64,000 nt of DNA, taken from positions 558,001 to 622,000 of the forward strand of contig NZ_JAFFHZ010000001.1 of assembly GCF_017052585.1 (NCBI RefSeq). Reading direction: 5' to 3'. The translations under genes and the position numbers were made by a program. Source of the stretch: Paenibacillus apiarius. Lineage in GTDB: Bacteria; Bacillota; Bacilli; Paenibacillales; Paenibacillaceae. Every line of letters begins with the position of its first letter. Position 1 is the stretch's first letter. Below are positions 52,906 through 62,576 of this stretch, piece by piece. A model generated the notes under the pieces. The model saw only the letters and a program-made list of their open reading frames with translations. It was not told the origin of the DNA and made no database searches.

Positions 52906-53445
52906 TTACGTTAACGGACGTGTCTGTTCCGCTAGCTTCAAGAAATAATCAAGCGTATTATTGACGCGCTGAATGACATTCGCATGCTGCGGCTTGCCTT
53001 CTTCCGTAAATTGACGCAAGTCTCCGCCAATGGACACCCACTCTGGACAGTTGATCCCGTGCAGGTTGCGGACCATCGTTTGCAAATGCGTCAAGGAGCT
53101 GACTCCCACGGCTCCCCCAGCAGAGCTGACCGATAATACGACTTTGTTGTTAACGTGCTCGAAGCTTAAGTAATCCAGCGCATTTTTAAGCACGCCCGAG
53201 ATACTGCCGTGATATTCCGGAGTCGCCAGCACGATGGCATCCGCCGATGACACGCTCTCCTTCAAGCGAATGACATTCGCATTATCTTCGTTCGAATCTG
53301 GACAATACAGCGGCAGCTGCGATTGATATAAATCAATGACGATTGCTTCATGTCCTTTCACTTCCAGCTGCGCAGCCATATAACGAACAAGCTTGGTGCT
53401 TGTCGCTTCTGAACGATTGCTGCCTGCAATGAGTACGATTTGCAT
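52906..53445 (-). CDS. NADPH-dependent FMN reductase (flavodoxin fold)
   Basis: A 179-residue flavodoxin-like enzyme. GSNRSEATSTKLV binds the FMN phosphate; ATPEYHGSISGVLKNALDYLS is the conserved family motif for the isoalloxazine ring; and SVSSAGGAVGVSS follows. It reduces FMN, azo compounds or quinones with NADPH. Start ATG at 53445 lies six bases after AAGGGAGAG; the longer frame is rejected. The small DUF3906 gene lies upstream on the same strand, 42 bases away. Confidence 0.9.
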   Translation of the reverse strand: MQIVLIAGSNRSEATSTKLVRYMAAQLEVKGHEAIVIDLYQSQLPLYCPDSNEDNANVIRLKESVSSADAIVLATPEYHGSISGVLKNALDYLSFEHVNNKVVLSVSSAGGAVGVSSLTHLQTMVRNLHGINCPEWVSIGGDLRQFTEEGKPQHANVIQRVNNTLDYFLKLAEQTRPLT

Positions 53446-53487
53446 GACGCACTCTCCCTTCATCATGTTGCGGTTAAAAAGCGTGCA

Positions 53488-53694
53488 TTAAGTATCGCGG
53501 GTGGGGATGATAAATCCGCTGCCTGCCTGACAACGTTTCTTCTCCAATAAAGTCAGATCCTGCACGGTCTTGCCGGGCATGGTCTGCTCGATATGCGCTT
53601 CTGCATGGATAAACGCTTGCTCTTCCGTCTCTGCCAAGAGAACGCATACGTACGGGCCTTGTTCTGTGGACGCTTCCAACCGGTATATGTACAT
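53488..53694 (-). CDS. DUF3906-like small protein
   Basis: 68 residues: MYIYRLEAST..., AETEEQAFIHAEAHIEQ, LLEKKRCQAGSGFIIP. The Tyr-x-Tyr start, Glu/Ala-rich helix and LxEKKR-x-x-x-G-x-GF end fit DUF3906 of Bacillales. Function is unknown. Start ATG at 53694; the ribosome site is a run of seven G. It precedes the FMN reductase gene and may share its promoter. Confidence 0.75.
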   Translation of the reverse strand: MYIYRLEASTEQGPYVCVLLAETEEQAFIHAEAHIEQTMPGKTVQDLTLLEKKRCQAGSGFIIPTRDT

Positions 53695-53796
53695 CTTGTC
53701 CCCCCCTTCCCTTCGGTCATCATACAAAAACAGGAAGAAATCGTCAAGATACGCTTGTACCTAAAAGACACCTGTGGCGAGTGCGAGGAACTGCAA

Positions 53797-53828
53797 AAAT
53801 AGGCCTGTTCGGGAGGATAGGCCTATTT
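53797..53828. terminator. Hairpin of uncertain use
   Basis: AAATAGGCCT / AGGCCTATTT, ten-pair stem. No gene ends just before it on the plus strand; it may end a minor transcript or insulate the DUF3906 promoter. Confidence 0.5.
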
Positions 53829-53873
53829 GAAACATACCACAAAAATACGGCCGGGCTTAAAGTTCCACATACT

Positions 53874-53925
53874 AAAAGGGACGGTGCCGGAAGCCTTTTT
53901 ATAAGGCAGCAGCGGGTGCCGTCCC
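53874..53925 (-). terminator. Terminator of the sulfatase gene
   Basis: GGGACGG.GCC / GGTGCCGTCCC stem with an inner GCCTT/AAGGC, followed on the minus strand by TTTTAG. Confidence 0.75.
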
Positions 53926-54008
53926 TGCTTTGTTGTCTTTAACCTTCATCTAGTCAAATATGACTCAAGCCTAGTTCTGCGGACGCCATCTTCCAGAAAC
54001 CTTTTCGT

Positions 54009-55427
54009 TTATACTTCATCTACCGGATGATCCGATACCTCCGCTTGCAGTCTATGCAGCTCTTCCTTCAATTCTCTAGTTGCGGCTTCGTATTCGGGAA
54101 GACCGTATACGTTTTTCAATTCATAAGGATCGACGCTCAGATCGAACAACTCCCATTCAGGCGGCCGATTTTCGTCGCGGGATCCCGGAGTGCCAAGCGC
54201 TTGCGCATAATAGTAGATCAACTTGTAGCGGTCTGTCCGAATGCCGTAATGGGAATATACATTGTGATGCTCATCGAGATGCATCCAATATCGATAATAC
54301 ATCGAGGTGCGCCAATCGTCCGGCGCTTTGCCCTGCAGCAGCGGCCGCAGCGAACGGCCTTGCATATCCTCCGGCGCTTCGATGCGGGCGTAATCCAAAA
54401 ATGTCTGCGCAAAATCTACGTTCAGCGCCATTGATTCCGTTACGCTTCCCGGCGCGATTTCTCGCGGATACCGGACAACAAAAGGCATGCGCAGCGATTC
54501 CTCATACATGAAACGCTTATCGAACCATCCGTGATCGCCCAAGAAAAACCCTTGATCCGACGTGTAAATGACGATCGTATCCTCAGCGATCCCCTCTTCG
54601 TCCAAATAGTCCAGCAGCCGCCCTACATTGTCATCAATCGAGGCGACGCACCGCAAGTAGTCTTTGATATAGCGCTGATACTTCCAACGCTTCGCTTGCT
54701 CGTCACTAAGCCCCGCGGGCGGATTGCCCTTCGTATCGGTAACGACCATGTCACGGTCGATTCTCATCTTTGCTTGCACGGCTGCTTGCGCACGGGTTGC
54801 GTAATCGTCATCGAATGTGTCGGGATAAGGAATTTCCACATCTTCGTACATATGGCTGTGACGTTCGTCTGGCTGCCATGGACGATGCGGCGCTTTGTGA
54901 TGACACATCAGCATGAACGGCCGATCCTTGTCCCGTTTTCGCAGCCACTCCAGCGACTTATCGGCAATTACATCCGTTACATAACCGGCAATGCGCTGCC
55001 TCCCATTCGCTTCGATAAATTCCGAATTGAAATAATCACCTTGACCGTCCAGCACGCTCCAATAATCAAAGCCGGTCGGATCGGCAAACCCGCCATGGCC
55101 CAAATGCCATTTCCCGAGAATGGCCGTCTGATATCCGTGGGCCTGAAGCAGCTTTGGATAGGTCTGCTGCCTCCCGTCAAAGTGATCATCAATCGATTTC
55201 ACTCCATTTACATGGTTGTATTTCCCTGTCAGAATCGATGCCCTGCTCGGAGAACAGATCGAATTGGTGCAGAAGCAATGATCGAATCGAATGCCTTCAT
55301 TGGCAATCCGATCGATATTCGGTGTCTCATTAATTCGGCTGCCGTAGCAGCTCATTGCATGCGATGCATGGTCGTCGGACATTACAAACAGAATATTCGG
55401 TCTTCTCAGCTCTGATCTTGCTGTCAT
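54009..55427 (-). CDS. Sulfatase (type I, Cys type)
   Basis: 472 residues without a signal peptide. The active-site signature CSPSRASILTG carries the Cys that is converted to formylglycine; metal ligands appear in FVMSDDHASH and TSDQGFFLGDHGW. The rest fits the sulfatase alkaline-phosphatase-like fold with a C-terminal subdomain. It removes sulfate from sugars or glycosaminoglycan fragments, in the cytoplasm as no export signal is seen. No formylglycine-generating or anSME maturase gene is in the window. AGGAG lies nine bases before the ATG. The oligopeptide importer lies upstream. Confidence 0.88.
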   Translation of the reverse strand: MTARSELRRPNILFVMSDDHASHAMSCYGSRINETPNIDRIANEGIRFDHCFCTNSICSPSRASILTGKYNHVNGVKSIDDHFDGRQQTYPKLLQAHGYQTAILGKWHLGHGGFADPTGFDYWSVLDGQGDYFNSEFIEANGRQRIAGYVTDVIADKSLEWLRKRDKDRPFMLMCHHKAPHRPWQPDERHSHMYEDVEIPYPDTFDDDYATRAQAAVQAKMRIDRDMVVTDTKGNPPAGLSDEQAKRWKYQRYIKDYLRCVASIDDNVGRLLDYLDEEGIAEDTIVIYTSDQGFFLGDHGWFDKRFMYEESLRMPFVVRYPREIAPGSVTESMALNVDFAQTFLDYARIEAPEDMQGRSLRPLLQGKAPDDWRTSMYYRYWMHLDEHHNVYSHYGIRTDRYKLIYYYAQALGTPGSRDENRPPEWELFDLSVDPYELKNVYGLPEYEAATRELKEELHRLQAEVSDHPVDEV

Positions 55428-55561
55428 TGGGCTCCACTCCTAGCGAATCAGGTTAGAATCATCTTGTAATCGTTTGCAGTCGTTCATTGCTCTATTGTAA
55501 ACCTTCTGTTTCTAATCCGCTACCTCATACGTGAATCTGATTCGGCTTTTTGCCGAACATT

Positions 55562-55610
55562 AAAAATACACCGCCATTTCAGACAACATCAACTGAAACA
55601 GGGTGTATTT
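55562..55610 (-). terminator. Terminator of the opp operon
   Basis: AAATACACC..TTTCAG / CTGAAA..GGTGTATTT stem with T5 on the minus strand. Confidence 0.8.
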
Positions 55611-55617
55611 CCGTGGC

Positions 55618-56571
55618 TTACAGCGGAATGCCTTGCTTGTACTGCTTCACTTCCGCAGGAGATGCATATACGTAATGTCCAGGTTTGATCTCCACCAGTT
55701 CGGGCTGCTCTACATCGTAGTTATGAATTTTCGGATTATAGTAAATCCGCTTGCGGTTCCGCTCGTGATGCGGGTCAGGCAGCGGTATGGCTGACAACAG
55801 CGACTTCGTATACGGATGCAGCGGCTGTTTGTACAGTTCGTCGGCCTTGGCCATCTCTACTATTTTACCGTTATACATGACGCCGATTCGATCGGAAAAA
55901 TATTTGACGACCGACAGATCATGCGCAATGAACAAAATCGTCAATCCCAGCTTCTTCCGCAATCTGTTCAGCAGGTTCAGCACCTGTGCCTGAATGGATA
56001 CATCCAGCGCCGATATCGGCTCATCTGCGATAACCAAATCAGGGCTCGTAATCAACGCTCGCGCAATGCCGATCCGCTGTCGCTGGCCCCCGGAAAATTC
56101 ATGGGGATAACGGCCCGCATGCTCTTTTGTCAGACCAACCGTCTCCAATATGTCATAAACCATATCGAGCATCTCTTTTTCATTGCTGCACAGCTTATTG
56201 ATTTTCAGACCTTCTCCGATAATTTCCTTAACTGTCATGCGCGGATTCAGAGAAGCGATCGGGTCCTGGAAAATCATTTGCATACCGCGCGTGACTTCTT
56301 TTTTCATTTCTTTGGTCAGCTCTCCGGAGATAAGCGTGCCGTTAAAATAGATCTCTCCGTCTGTAGGCTCGTACAGACGGATTATCGTTCTGCCAGTCGT
56401 TGTTTTGCCGCAGCCCGATTCGCCAACGAGACCAAATGTCTCCCCTTTATAGATCGTAAAGCTGATATCGTCAACAGCCTTCAACACCGTCTTTTTGCGT
56501 CCGAAGCCGCTGGAAAAGTATTGCTTTAAATGTTTCACTTCCAAAACCGGCTGTAATGTCGAATTCATCAT
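55618..56571 (-). CDS. oppF: Oligopeptide ABC importer ATPase (OppF/DppF type)
   Basis: 317 residues. Walker [10 protein letters not shown], signature [15 protein letters not shown], Walker [19 protein letters not shown], and the C-terminal oligopeptide-transporter extension ([16 protein letters not shown]). The N-terminus [20 protein letters not shown] is of the OppF/DppF kind. It pairs with OppD as a heterodimer that drives import. The start is taken as the ATG at 56571, two bases after the OppD stop; the next ATG three bases on is equally good. Last gene of the operon. Confidence 0.9.
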   Translation of the reverse strand: MMNSTLQPVLEVKHLKQYFSSGFGRKKTVLKAVDDISFTIYKGETFGLVGESGCGKTTTGRTIIRLYEPTDGEIYFNGTLISGELTKEMKKEVTRGMQMIFQDPIASLNPRMTVKEIIGEGLKINKLCSNEKEMLDMVYDILETVGLTKEHAGRYPHEFSGGQRQRIGIARALITSPDLVIADEPISALDVSIQAQVLNLLNRLRKKLGLTILFIAHDLSVVKYFSDRIGVMYNGKIVEMAKADELYKQPLHPYTKSLLSAIPLPDPHHERNRKRIYYNPKIHNYDVEQPELVEIKPGHYVYASPAEVKQYKQGIPL

Positions 56572-56572
56572 T

Positions 56573-57622
56573 TCATCGCACCAGCCTTTCGGTTTGCTGC
56601 GCAATACGCCGCTTCAGCACATCGGGAAGCTCCACTTTGGGCGCATTCGGATGGAGGAGCCACGTTGCCGCATAATGCGTCTCGCTTACCCTGTACATCG
56701 GCGGTTCTTCCTCATAATCGATTCGCATCGCATAGCGGTTGCGCGGCGCGAACGCATCTCCCTTGGGCGGATACAGCATGTTCGGAGGCGTGCCCGGAAT
56801 GACAAGCAATTCGTCTGAAGAGCTCGTATCCAGATCGGGCATCGACACTAACAGGCTCCACGTGTACGGATGCTGCGGATTGTAAAAAATCTCGTCCACC
56901 GTACCATACTCCACGATTTTTCCCGCATACATAACCGCCACCCGGTCAGCCACATTCGCGACGACGCCCAGATCATGAGTGATAAAAATGACCGAGAGCT
57001 TGCGTTCCTTCTGGATTTGCTTAATTAAATCCAAGATTTGCGCCTGAATGGTCACATCCAGGGCAGTCGTTGGCTCATCGCAAATCAACACTTCCGGATC
57101 GCAGGCAAGGGCGATGGCAATGACGATCCGTTGCCTCATCCCGCCGGAGAATTGAAACGGATACTGCTCAAAGCGCTTTTCCGGATCGGGAATGCCCACC
57201 GCAATCATTAACTCCAGCGCTCTTTGTTTGGCTTCTGACTTGCTGACGTTGCGCGCTCTTAGCGCCTCCATAATTTGCTTCCCGACTTTCATGACCGGGT
57301 TTAACGATGACATCGGATCTTGAAAGATCATCGAAATTTTGGAGCCTCTAATTTGCGTAAACTGGCGCTCCGTATATTGAGTCAGATCAGCGCCGCGATA
57401 AATGATATTCCCCCGTTCAATATTGGCATTTTTGGACAAAATGCCAACAATGGCTTTGTTGGTTACCGACTTCCCCGATCCCGACTCGCCGACGATAGCC
57501 AACGTTTCTCCTTTGTGCAAATCGAAATCGACTCCCCGTACGGCATGCACTTTACCGGAAAACGTATTGAACGTAATATGCAAGTCGTTCACCTGCAAGA
57601 TTGCTTCGTTGTTCGTAGTCAT
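56573..57622 (-). CDS. oppD: Oligopeptide ABC importer ATPase (OppD/DppD type)
   Basis: 349 residues. Walker A GESGSGKSV, signature FSGGMRQRIVIAIALA, Walker B LICDEPTTALDVTIQAQ, then HPYTWSLL and a Pro-rich extension with FAPRNRYA. The usual Cys of the OppD C-terminal Fe-S motif (CPFAPRC...) is not present: the segment reads GDAFAPRNRYAM. So this copy lacks the cluster ligands. Ribosome site GGGGTGGGGGAAAG is upstream. It follows oppC by 18 bases. Confidence 0.9.
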   Translation of the reverse strand: MTTNNEAILQVNDLHITFNTFSGKVHAVRGVDFDLHKGETLAIVGESGSGKSVTNKAIVGILSKNANIERGNIIYRGADLTQYTERQFTQIRGSKISMIFQDPMSSLNPVMKVGKQIMEALRARNVSKSEAKQRALELMIAVGIPDPEKRFEQYPFQFSGGMRQRIVIAIALACDPEVLICDEPTTALDVTIQAQILDLIKQIQKERKLSVIFITHDLGVVANVADRVAVMYAGKIVEYGTVDEIFYNPQHPYTWSLLVSMPDLDTSSSDELLVIPGTPPNMLYPPKGDAFAPRNRYAMRIDYEEEPPMYRVSETHYAATWLLHPNAPKVELPDVLKRRIAQQTERLVR

Positions 57623-57640
57623 CTTTCCCCCACCCCGCTC

Positions 57641-58777
57641 CTATTCTTGGCCTCTTAATGTCGGATCGAAGGCATCTCGCAAGCCGTTCCCGAACAAGTT
57701 AAACGACAGCATCAATATCGAAATGACGATCGCCGGGAATAGCGTCAAATGGGGATGCTCCAGCAGCACTTTCTGTCCTTCTGCCAACAATACCCCAATC
57801 GAAGGCTCGGGCGCACCGAGCCCCAGTCCCAAATAAGAGAGGAACGACTCGGTAAAAATGGCTCCCGGGACGGCAAAAGTAGCTTGCGTAATGATAGGTC
57901 CAATGGCGTTCGGCAAGATGTGCCGGAAAATGAGCAGCCTGTCTTTGGCTCCCATCGTTCTAGATGCCAATACATATTCCTGACCTTTGTATTTGTAGAA
58001 CTGGGCCCTGATCATGCGGCTCATGCCGATCCATCCGGTAATAATCATCGCCAATATGAAGGGGAGTATGCCCGCGCCCAAATACATGACGAATAGGATA
58101 ACTAACACTAACTGCGGAACACCGCTCAAAATTTCGATAATGCGCTGCAGGACCATATCAACGGTACCGCCGTAGTAGCCAGATATCGAACCGTATGTGA
58201 TCCCAATCAGCACGTTTATCGTGACGGCCATGAATCCGATCAGCAAGGAAATGCGCGTTCCTTTCCAGAGACGTGTCCATTGATCGCGTCCTAGAGCGTC
58301 CGTCCCCATCCAAAAATAGGTGTCTTTCGCTCCTTTTAATTCATACATATCTACTTTGGCTTTTACCATCGGTATTTTGCGGCCGCGGTAATCCATGTCG
58401 TATTCTTCCATCACTTTGACGATACTGCCTTTATATTTCTCTTCCAAACTTGTTTTCTTAATGTCCATCACTTTCGTGCCATCCCATATGCCCATCTTTT
58501 CGATTACCGGTACGCGCGGCGGCAATAAAGACCATTCAATATGCTGCTCCCGATACGAAAATGAGCTCAATAACGGAGCGATAATCGCCATTACAATAAT
58601 CAGCCCGATAAAAAAGACGGCGACAAAGGACGCTTTATTTTTCCGGAAGCGCAGCATGGCGTCTTTGAAGAAACCGATGGCCTTGCCTTCGAACTTCTCG
58701 TCCGCAATCTGCTTTTCGCTCTGCACAAGCTCAAACGGGTTGTGTTCTCTCTTGTTATCCGTTTCCAATTTCATCAT
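57641..58777 (-). CDS. oppC: Oligopeptide ABC importer permease (OppC/DppC type)
   Basis: 378 residues with an N-terminal membrane span (about 50-70), a long extracytoplasmic loop (about 75-155) and five further spans. The EAA loop reads EYVLASRTMGAKDRLLIFRHILPNA. Its loop is longer than in most OppC proteins. It overlaps the end of oppB by four bases (ATGA), with GGAGGG upstream. Confidence 0.9.
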   Translation of the reverse strand: MMKLETDNKREHNPFELVQSEKQIADEKFEGKAIGFFKDAMLRFRKNKASFVAVFFIGLIIVMAIIAPLLSSFSYREQHIEWSLLPPRVPVIEKMGIWDGTKVMDIKKTSLEEKYKGSIVKVMEEYDMDYRGRKIPMVKAKVDMYELKGAKDTYFWMGTDALGRDQWTRLWKGTRISLLIGFMAVTINVLIGITYGSISGYYGGTVDMVLQRIIEILSGVPQLVLVILFVMYLGAGILPFILAMIITGWIGMSRMIRAQFYKYKGQEYVLASRTMGAKDRLLIFRHILPNAIGPIITQATFAVPGAIFTESFLSYLGLGLGAPEPSIGVLLAEGQKVLLEHPHLTLFPAIVISILMLSFNLFGNGLRDAFDPTLRGQE

Positions 58778-59721
58778 TTCTTCCCTCCCATCCGAATCCG
58801 TGGATCAATAATGCCGTAAGACAAGTCTACGACCAAAATACTGATCAGACCGATCAAGGAATAAAAGAACATGACGGCAATCGTAAGCGGATGATCCAAG
58901 GCATTGATGGAGTTAACCGATAAAGAGCCGAGACCCGGCACGCTAAATATATTCTCAATGACAATCGCTCCCGATAAAATCGAGAAAAACATCGGAATAA
59001 TGATGTTGGACAACGGAATGAAGGAGTTGCGAATCGCATGGCGCAGCGTCGCCTGCATTTGTGACAGCCCCTTGGTTCTAGCCAGTAGCATATAGTCCGA
59101 ATTCAACGCCTCGCACAATTCAGCACGCAAATAACGGGTAATGATGGCGATTTCACCGAAGGACAAAGCTAGTATCGGTAAAATCATGGATTTAAATTTC
59201 GTCCACGTCAAAGCCTGTTCGGTTGAAAGCAGAATCGGCACCAGCTCCCACTTGAACGCCACGATATACTGAAGCAAAGCTGCAATAACGAAGGAAGGTA
59301 CCGATATAAACAGCACAACCATCATATTGAGAGTGTGATCGGTGGCAGTGTTCTTCTTCAAGGCGGCCCAAATGCCGAACATGATGCCGAACGGCAGCGT
59401 AAATAAAAGCGCTAAAATATTGAGTTGAATCGTAATCGGAAGCTTGTCCTTGATGATATCGAAGACGGGCACCTTCGGTTGCACCTTAATGGAGTCGCCG
59501 AAATCAAAGGTCAGGAAATCTCCTAAGAAATATACATATTGAACAACTAGCGGCTTATCCAAATGGTACTTCGCTTCAATGCGTTCCTTAATATCCACCG
59601 GCAGCATCGGATCACTGATTATACTGCCAGGCATCGAATGAACCAGAAAGAAAAGCAGACTAATAATCAAAAACAAGGTGATTGCCATGGCAACCAATCT
59701 TTGCGATATGTATCGTAGCAT
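58774..59721 (-). CDS. oppB: Oligopeptide ABC importer permease (OppB/DppB type)
   Basis: 315 residues. MLRYISQRLVAMAITLFLI is the typical OppB start. It has six membrane segments and an EAA loop (DYMLLARTKGLSQMQATLRHAIRN). GAVIVENIFSVPGLGSL is the family motif. It forms the import channel with OppC. The gene lies about 75 bases after the binding-protein gene, separated from it by a hairpin. Confidence 0.92.
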   Translation of the reverse strand: MLRYISQRLVAMAITLFLIISLLFFLVHSMPGSIISDPMLPVDIKERIEAKYHLDKPLVVQYVYFLGDFLTFDFGDSIKVQPKVPVFDIIKDKLPITIQLNILALLFTLPFGIMFGIWAALKKNTATDHTLNMMVVLFISVPSFVIAALLQYIVAFKWELVPILLSTEQALTWTKFKSMILPILALSFGEIAIITRYLRAELCEALNSDYMLLARTKGLSQMQATLRHAIRNSFIPLSNIIIPMFFSILSGAIVIENIFSVPGLGSLSVNSINALDHPLTIAVMFFYSLIGLISILVVDLSYGIIDPRIRMGGKK

Positions 59722-59749
59722 GGGCCTGAAGCTCCTTTTCGCAAATTCG

Positions 59750-59785
59750 GAGACCTTGCGCGGGCTGAAGCACGCTCAAGGTCTC
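59750..59785 (-). promoter_or_regulatory. Stem-loop between oppA and oppB
   Basis: GAGACCTTG / CAAGGTCTC, nine pairs, no T tract. It could protect the oppA mRNA 3' end or partly stop transcription so that binding protein exceeds permease. Confidence 0.6.
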
Positions 59786-59794
59786 TGACTGTCA

Positions 59795-61576
59795 TTATTC
59801 CAAAATGTTCACTTGCAGCGGTGCAAATTTGACAACAGGGAAGTACTTCCCTTTCGCTTTCAGATCCATCCGATCTTGATACAGCACCGCGTTGTTATTT
59901 TGGAATAATGGAATTTGCGGAACGAAGTCCAGCAGCATCTTTTCCATCTTCACCAATGCGTCCAATCTTTCCTCCGGCTTCAGCAGCAGATCCCCGGTCG
60001 CCGTTCGCTTCTGCAGCTCATCGAATTCAGCGCTGCTGAAGCGGTGCGAACGGTTCGGGAAATCCGTTCGCCAAGCCTTCATGCTGGACCACGGATTGAA
60101 TGGATTCTGGGTAATAGAACCGATTCCCAATTCAAAGTTGCCGTCCCGATAAGAGTCATAAGCTGCTGAAGGCGGCATCGCTCTTAATTTAATATCGAGC
60201 TTATCTTTGCCGAACAGGTTCTCATACAATTCTTCCGTCACTTCCGCCGTGCGTTTCATCGTTTCCTGCGCGTCGAAATAAGTCAGTTCAATCGTAATTT
60301 TCTTGTTGCCATTCGCTTGGTATGCTTTTTCGAAATATTCCTTAGCCTTCTCCGGCTCATACCCGGTTCCCGGCGGAATATTCGCCTTGGCCGCTTCCGT
60401 TTCGCGGTATCTTTGGCCATCCTTATAGTCCCCAACTATGCAAATGGTGGAGATATAGTACGGAGCCGATTTAAAGGTTTTAAATATGCCTTTCGATAAT
60501 TTGTCACGGTCGATCCCATAATACAGCGCTTTGCGCAAATCGTTGTTGGCCAGAATCGGGTTCTTCTTTGATTCCGTATTTACATAAAATCCCCATACGC
60601 CTTCTGCCTCGGTGTATACAACCCTTGGATCTTCGCCATATTTATCAAATTGTTCCCCGCTTATCGAGACATTTTCGATTTCGCCCTTCTCCCACAGCTG
60701 CATGCGCGTAGAGCTTTCCGAGACGACTCTGCTTTCGATGCGGTCGGGCGTATAGACTGCGGCCATCGGAGCATCTGGATTTTTTTCAAACACGCGGTAT
60801 TGATCACGAACCCATTCCGTTAACCGATACGTGCCGCTTGAGGGAACCTGCTCCAGAGTGGTCCCGTAAGTCGTTTCACTGCGGTCTGGCTTCATCCCCG
60901 CTTCGTACAGCTGTTTATGAATGGGAGACGTAGACGTGCTGCCGCTTTTCGCAAACACGGAGTAAACGTCGATTTCCGGCATTTCTGTCTCCAACACAAT
61001 CTCCAGCGTCAAATCATCTTTCGCTTTAATGCCAACCTCTTCCCACTTAGCTTCGCCTTTGAAATACTTGTTAGCGCTTACAACAGGGATGGTGTCAAAT
61101 AGTACAAACGCATTTCGGTTGGCCAGCTTCGGATCGAGCAGCATTTGATACGAATATTCATAATCTCGCGCCGTAATCGGCGTGCCATCCGTCCACTTGA
61201 GGCCCTCTTTCAATTTGAAGGTCCACACTTTGTTATCCGTGGTAGCTGGCAAATCGGCGGCATGATTGCTTACGAATTTAACATTATCTGAAGTCTCATC
61301 ATAAATGAGATCTAATAAATTCCCATTTATATATTCAAGTAAGGTGGACGTTTCCGAGCTGTCACTTGTATGCGGGTTGAACGTCTCTGCGGACAGCCCA
61401 GAAAATCTTACCACGGTTGGTTTGTCCGAAGGCTGCTTCTGCTCGGCAACGGCGTTCCCCTTGTCCTCCTTGCTTTCTTGACTGGCGTTATTTCCATTTC
61501 CGCTGGTGCAACCTGTAAACGTCAGCACCATCATCATGGCCAAAATAACCAAGAACGGTTTTTTTGGCTGCTTCAT
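59795..61576 (-). CDS. oppA: Oligopeptide-binding lipoprotein (OppA/DppA family)
   Basis: 593 residues from ATG at 61576, after GGAGGGGATATT. A lipoprotein signal peptide ends at lipobox TFTGC (Cys about 23), then a Ser/Asn/Lys-rich linker and the SBP_bac_5 fold. The domain is recognised by WTFKLKEGLKWTDGTPITARDYEYSYQMLLDPK. It binds peptides outside the membrane and delivers them to OppBC. The longest frame adds 30 residues upstream of the ribosome site and is rejected. First gene of oppABCDF. Confidence 0.92.
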   Translation of the reverse strand: MKQPKKPFLVILAMMMVLTFTGCTSGNGNNASQESKEDKGNAVAEQKQPSDKPTVVRFSGLSAETFNPHTSDSSETSTLLEYINGNLLDLIYDETSDNVKFVSNHAADLPATTDNKVWTFKLKEGLKWTDGTPITARDYEYSYQMLLDPKLANRNAFVLFDTIPVVSANKYFKGEAKWEEVGIKAKDDLTLEIVLETEMPEIDVYSVFAKSGSTSTSPIHKQLYEAGMKPDRSETTYGTTLEQVPSSGTYRLTEWVRDQYRVFEKNPDAPMAAVYTPDRIESRVVSESSTRMQLWEKGEIENVSISGEQFDKYGEDPRVVYTEAEGVWGFYVNTESKKNPILANNDLRKALYYGIDRDKLSKGIFKTFKSAPYYISTICIVGDYKDGQRYRETEAAKANIPPGTGYEPEKAKEYFEKAYQANGNKKITIELTYFDAQETMKRTAEVTEELYENLFGKDKLDIKLRAMPPSAAYDSYRDGNFELGIGSITQNPFNPWSSMKAWRTDFPNRSHRFSSAEFDELQKRTATGDLLLKPEERLDALVKMEKMLLDFVPQIPLFQNNNAVLYQDRMDLKAKGKYFPVVKFAPLQVNILE

Positions 61577-62052
61577 AATATCCCCTCCTAATAATATTGT
61601 TGTTTTATGTAAATTTGTGTGAGTAACAATGGAAATGAACATGCGGACAACCGCATAAATTGACAAGCTGTTAATAATCGTAAAAATTCGTCAGATGAAG
61701 CCAATCTGTAGCCATCATGTTAATTGTCTAGGTGGAATATTAGGTCAATAGCCGAGAAGCGGGAGAAAACTATCGAAATTGCGCCATGGTAAGCCACAGG
61801 AAGCATACTCTCGAGGTAATATTTGGAACGCAATTATTTAAAATCCTATCAAAGTCCCTGATTGTAGTCAAGATATAAATATGTGCGCCGGCAGGGGGAT
61901 ATTGCTAAAAATGAGGGCTGGCAGGAATTTTGCATCTATTTGGCGAATGTGTTCGAAAAAGCGCGAATAGCAAGATGCCTCTTACCTGCCGGGACAAGCA
62001 AAGATGCTGCATCAACAGAGCGTCATACAAGCGCCGATAAAGGAGCCGGAGA
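61577..62052. other. Divergent region between oppA and the DUF3899 gene
   Basis: No gene is seen in ~475 bases. A perfect hairpin ATGCGG-ACAA-CCGCAT lies at 61641-61656, about 65 bases before oppA, and may be an operator. The rest is AT-rich leader with no clear terminator or repeat. Confidence 0.5.
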
Positions 62053-62436
62053 ATGAAACGACTATTGCTCATCACCGTTTTGTTTACAGTTGCCTATACG
62101 GTTTATAACAGCCACTACCCGGTTATCGTAAATCTCTCGAATTCTTTTTTTATTTGCGGGCTCATCTATTTGTTTATTGCGTTGTTCAGTTATGTGCGGA
62201 ATATCGGTTTCTTCAAAACGTTGAGCTACCATCTGTATCGAAAAAGACAGGCCGACAAGCACAATGACGTCCTCAATGCTTCAGACGCCACACCAGAGCA
62301 GCATCGGCAGAAGAAGATTGCATTACATGAATACACCGCTCACCTCGGCCAAAATAAGTGGTCAAACAAATTATTTTATTTGTTCTCCATTCCGTTGCTG
62401 CTCTGCTCGTGCGTTTTGGCGTTCGCTTCGATGTAA
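62053..62436 (+). CDS. DUF3899-like small membrane protein
   Basis: 127 residues with two N-terminal membrane segments (about 3-20 and 28-48), a charged soluble middle (YRKRQADKHNDVLNASDATPEQ) and a C-terminal span (about 108-125). The FFICGLIYLFIALFSYVRNIGFFKTLSY segment is the DUF3899 pattern. Function unknown. AAAGGAG lies seven bases before the ATG. Single gene with a terminator after it. Confidence 0.75.
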   Translation: MKRLLLITVLFTVAYTVYNSHYPVIVNLSNSFFICGLIYLFIALFSYVRNIGFFKTLSYHLYRKRQADKHNDVLNASDATPEQHRQKKIALHEYTAHLGQNKWSNKLFYLFSIPLLLCSCVLAFASM

Positions 62437-62496
62437 CTATGCGGCGAATAGTTCGGTGCTAAGACAGCCCTCAGACCATGCAGGGTAACTTAGTAG

Positions 62497-62536
62497 AAGT
62501 CCCCGGCACCGCTCTTATCAGGGCCGGAGACTTCTT
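62497..62536 (+). terminator. Terminator after the DUF3899 gene
   Basis: AAGTC.CCGGC / GCCGG.GACTT stem followed by CTTTGTC. Confidence 0.55.
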
Positions 62537-62576
62537 TGTCATGCATATAGACGCTTGTTAGGTCGGGCATGAGGAA

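Noticed and set aside
53593..53802. Plus-strand frame ending in a CGEC motif, like a thioredoxin-type site
   Set aside because: It is antisense to the DUF3906 gene and lacks a ribosome site and any thioredoxin fold around the motif.
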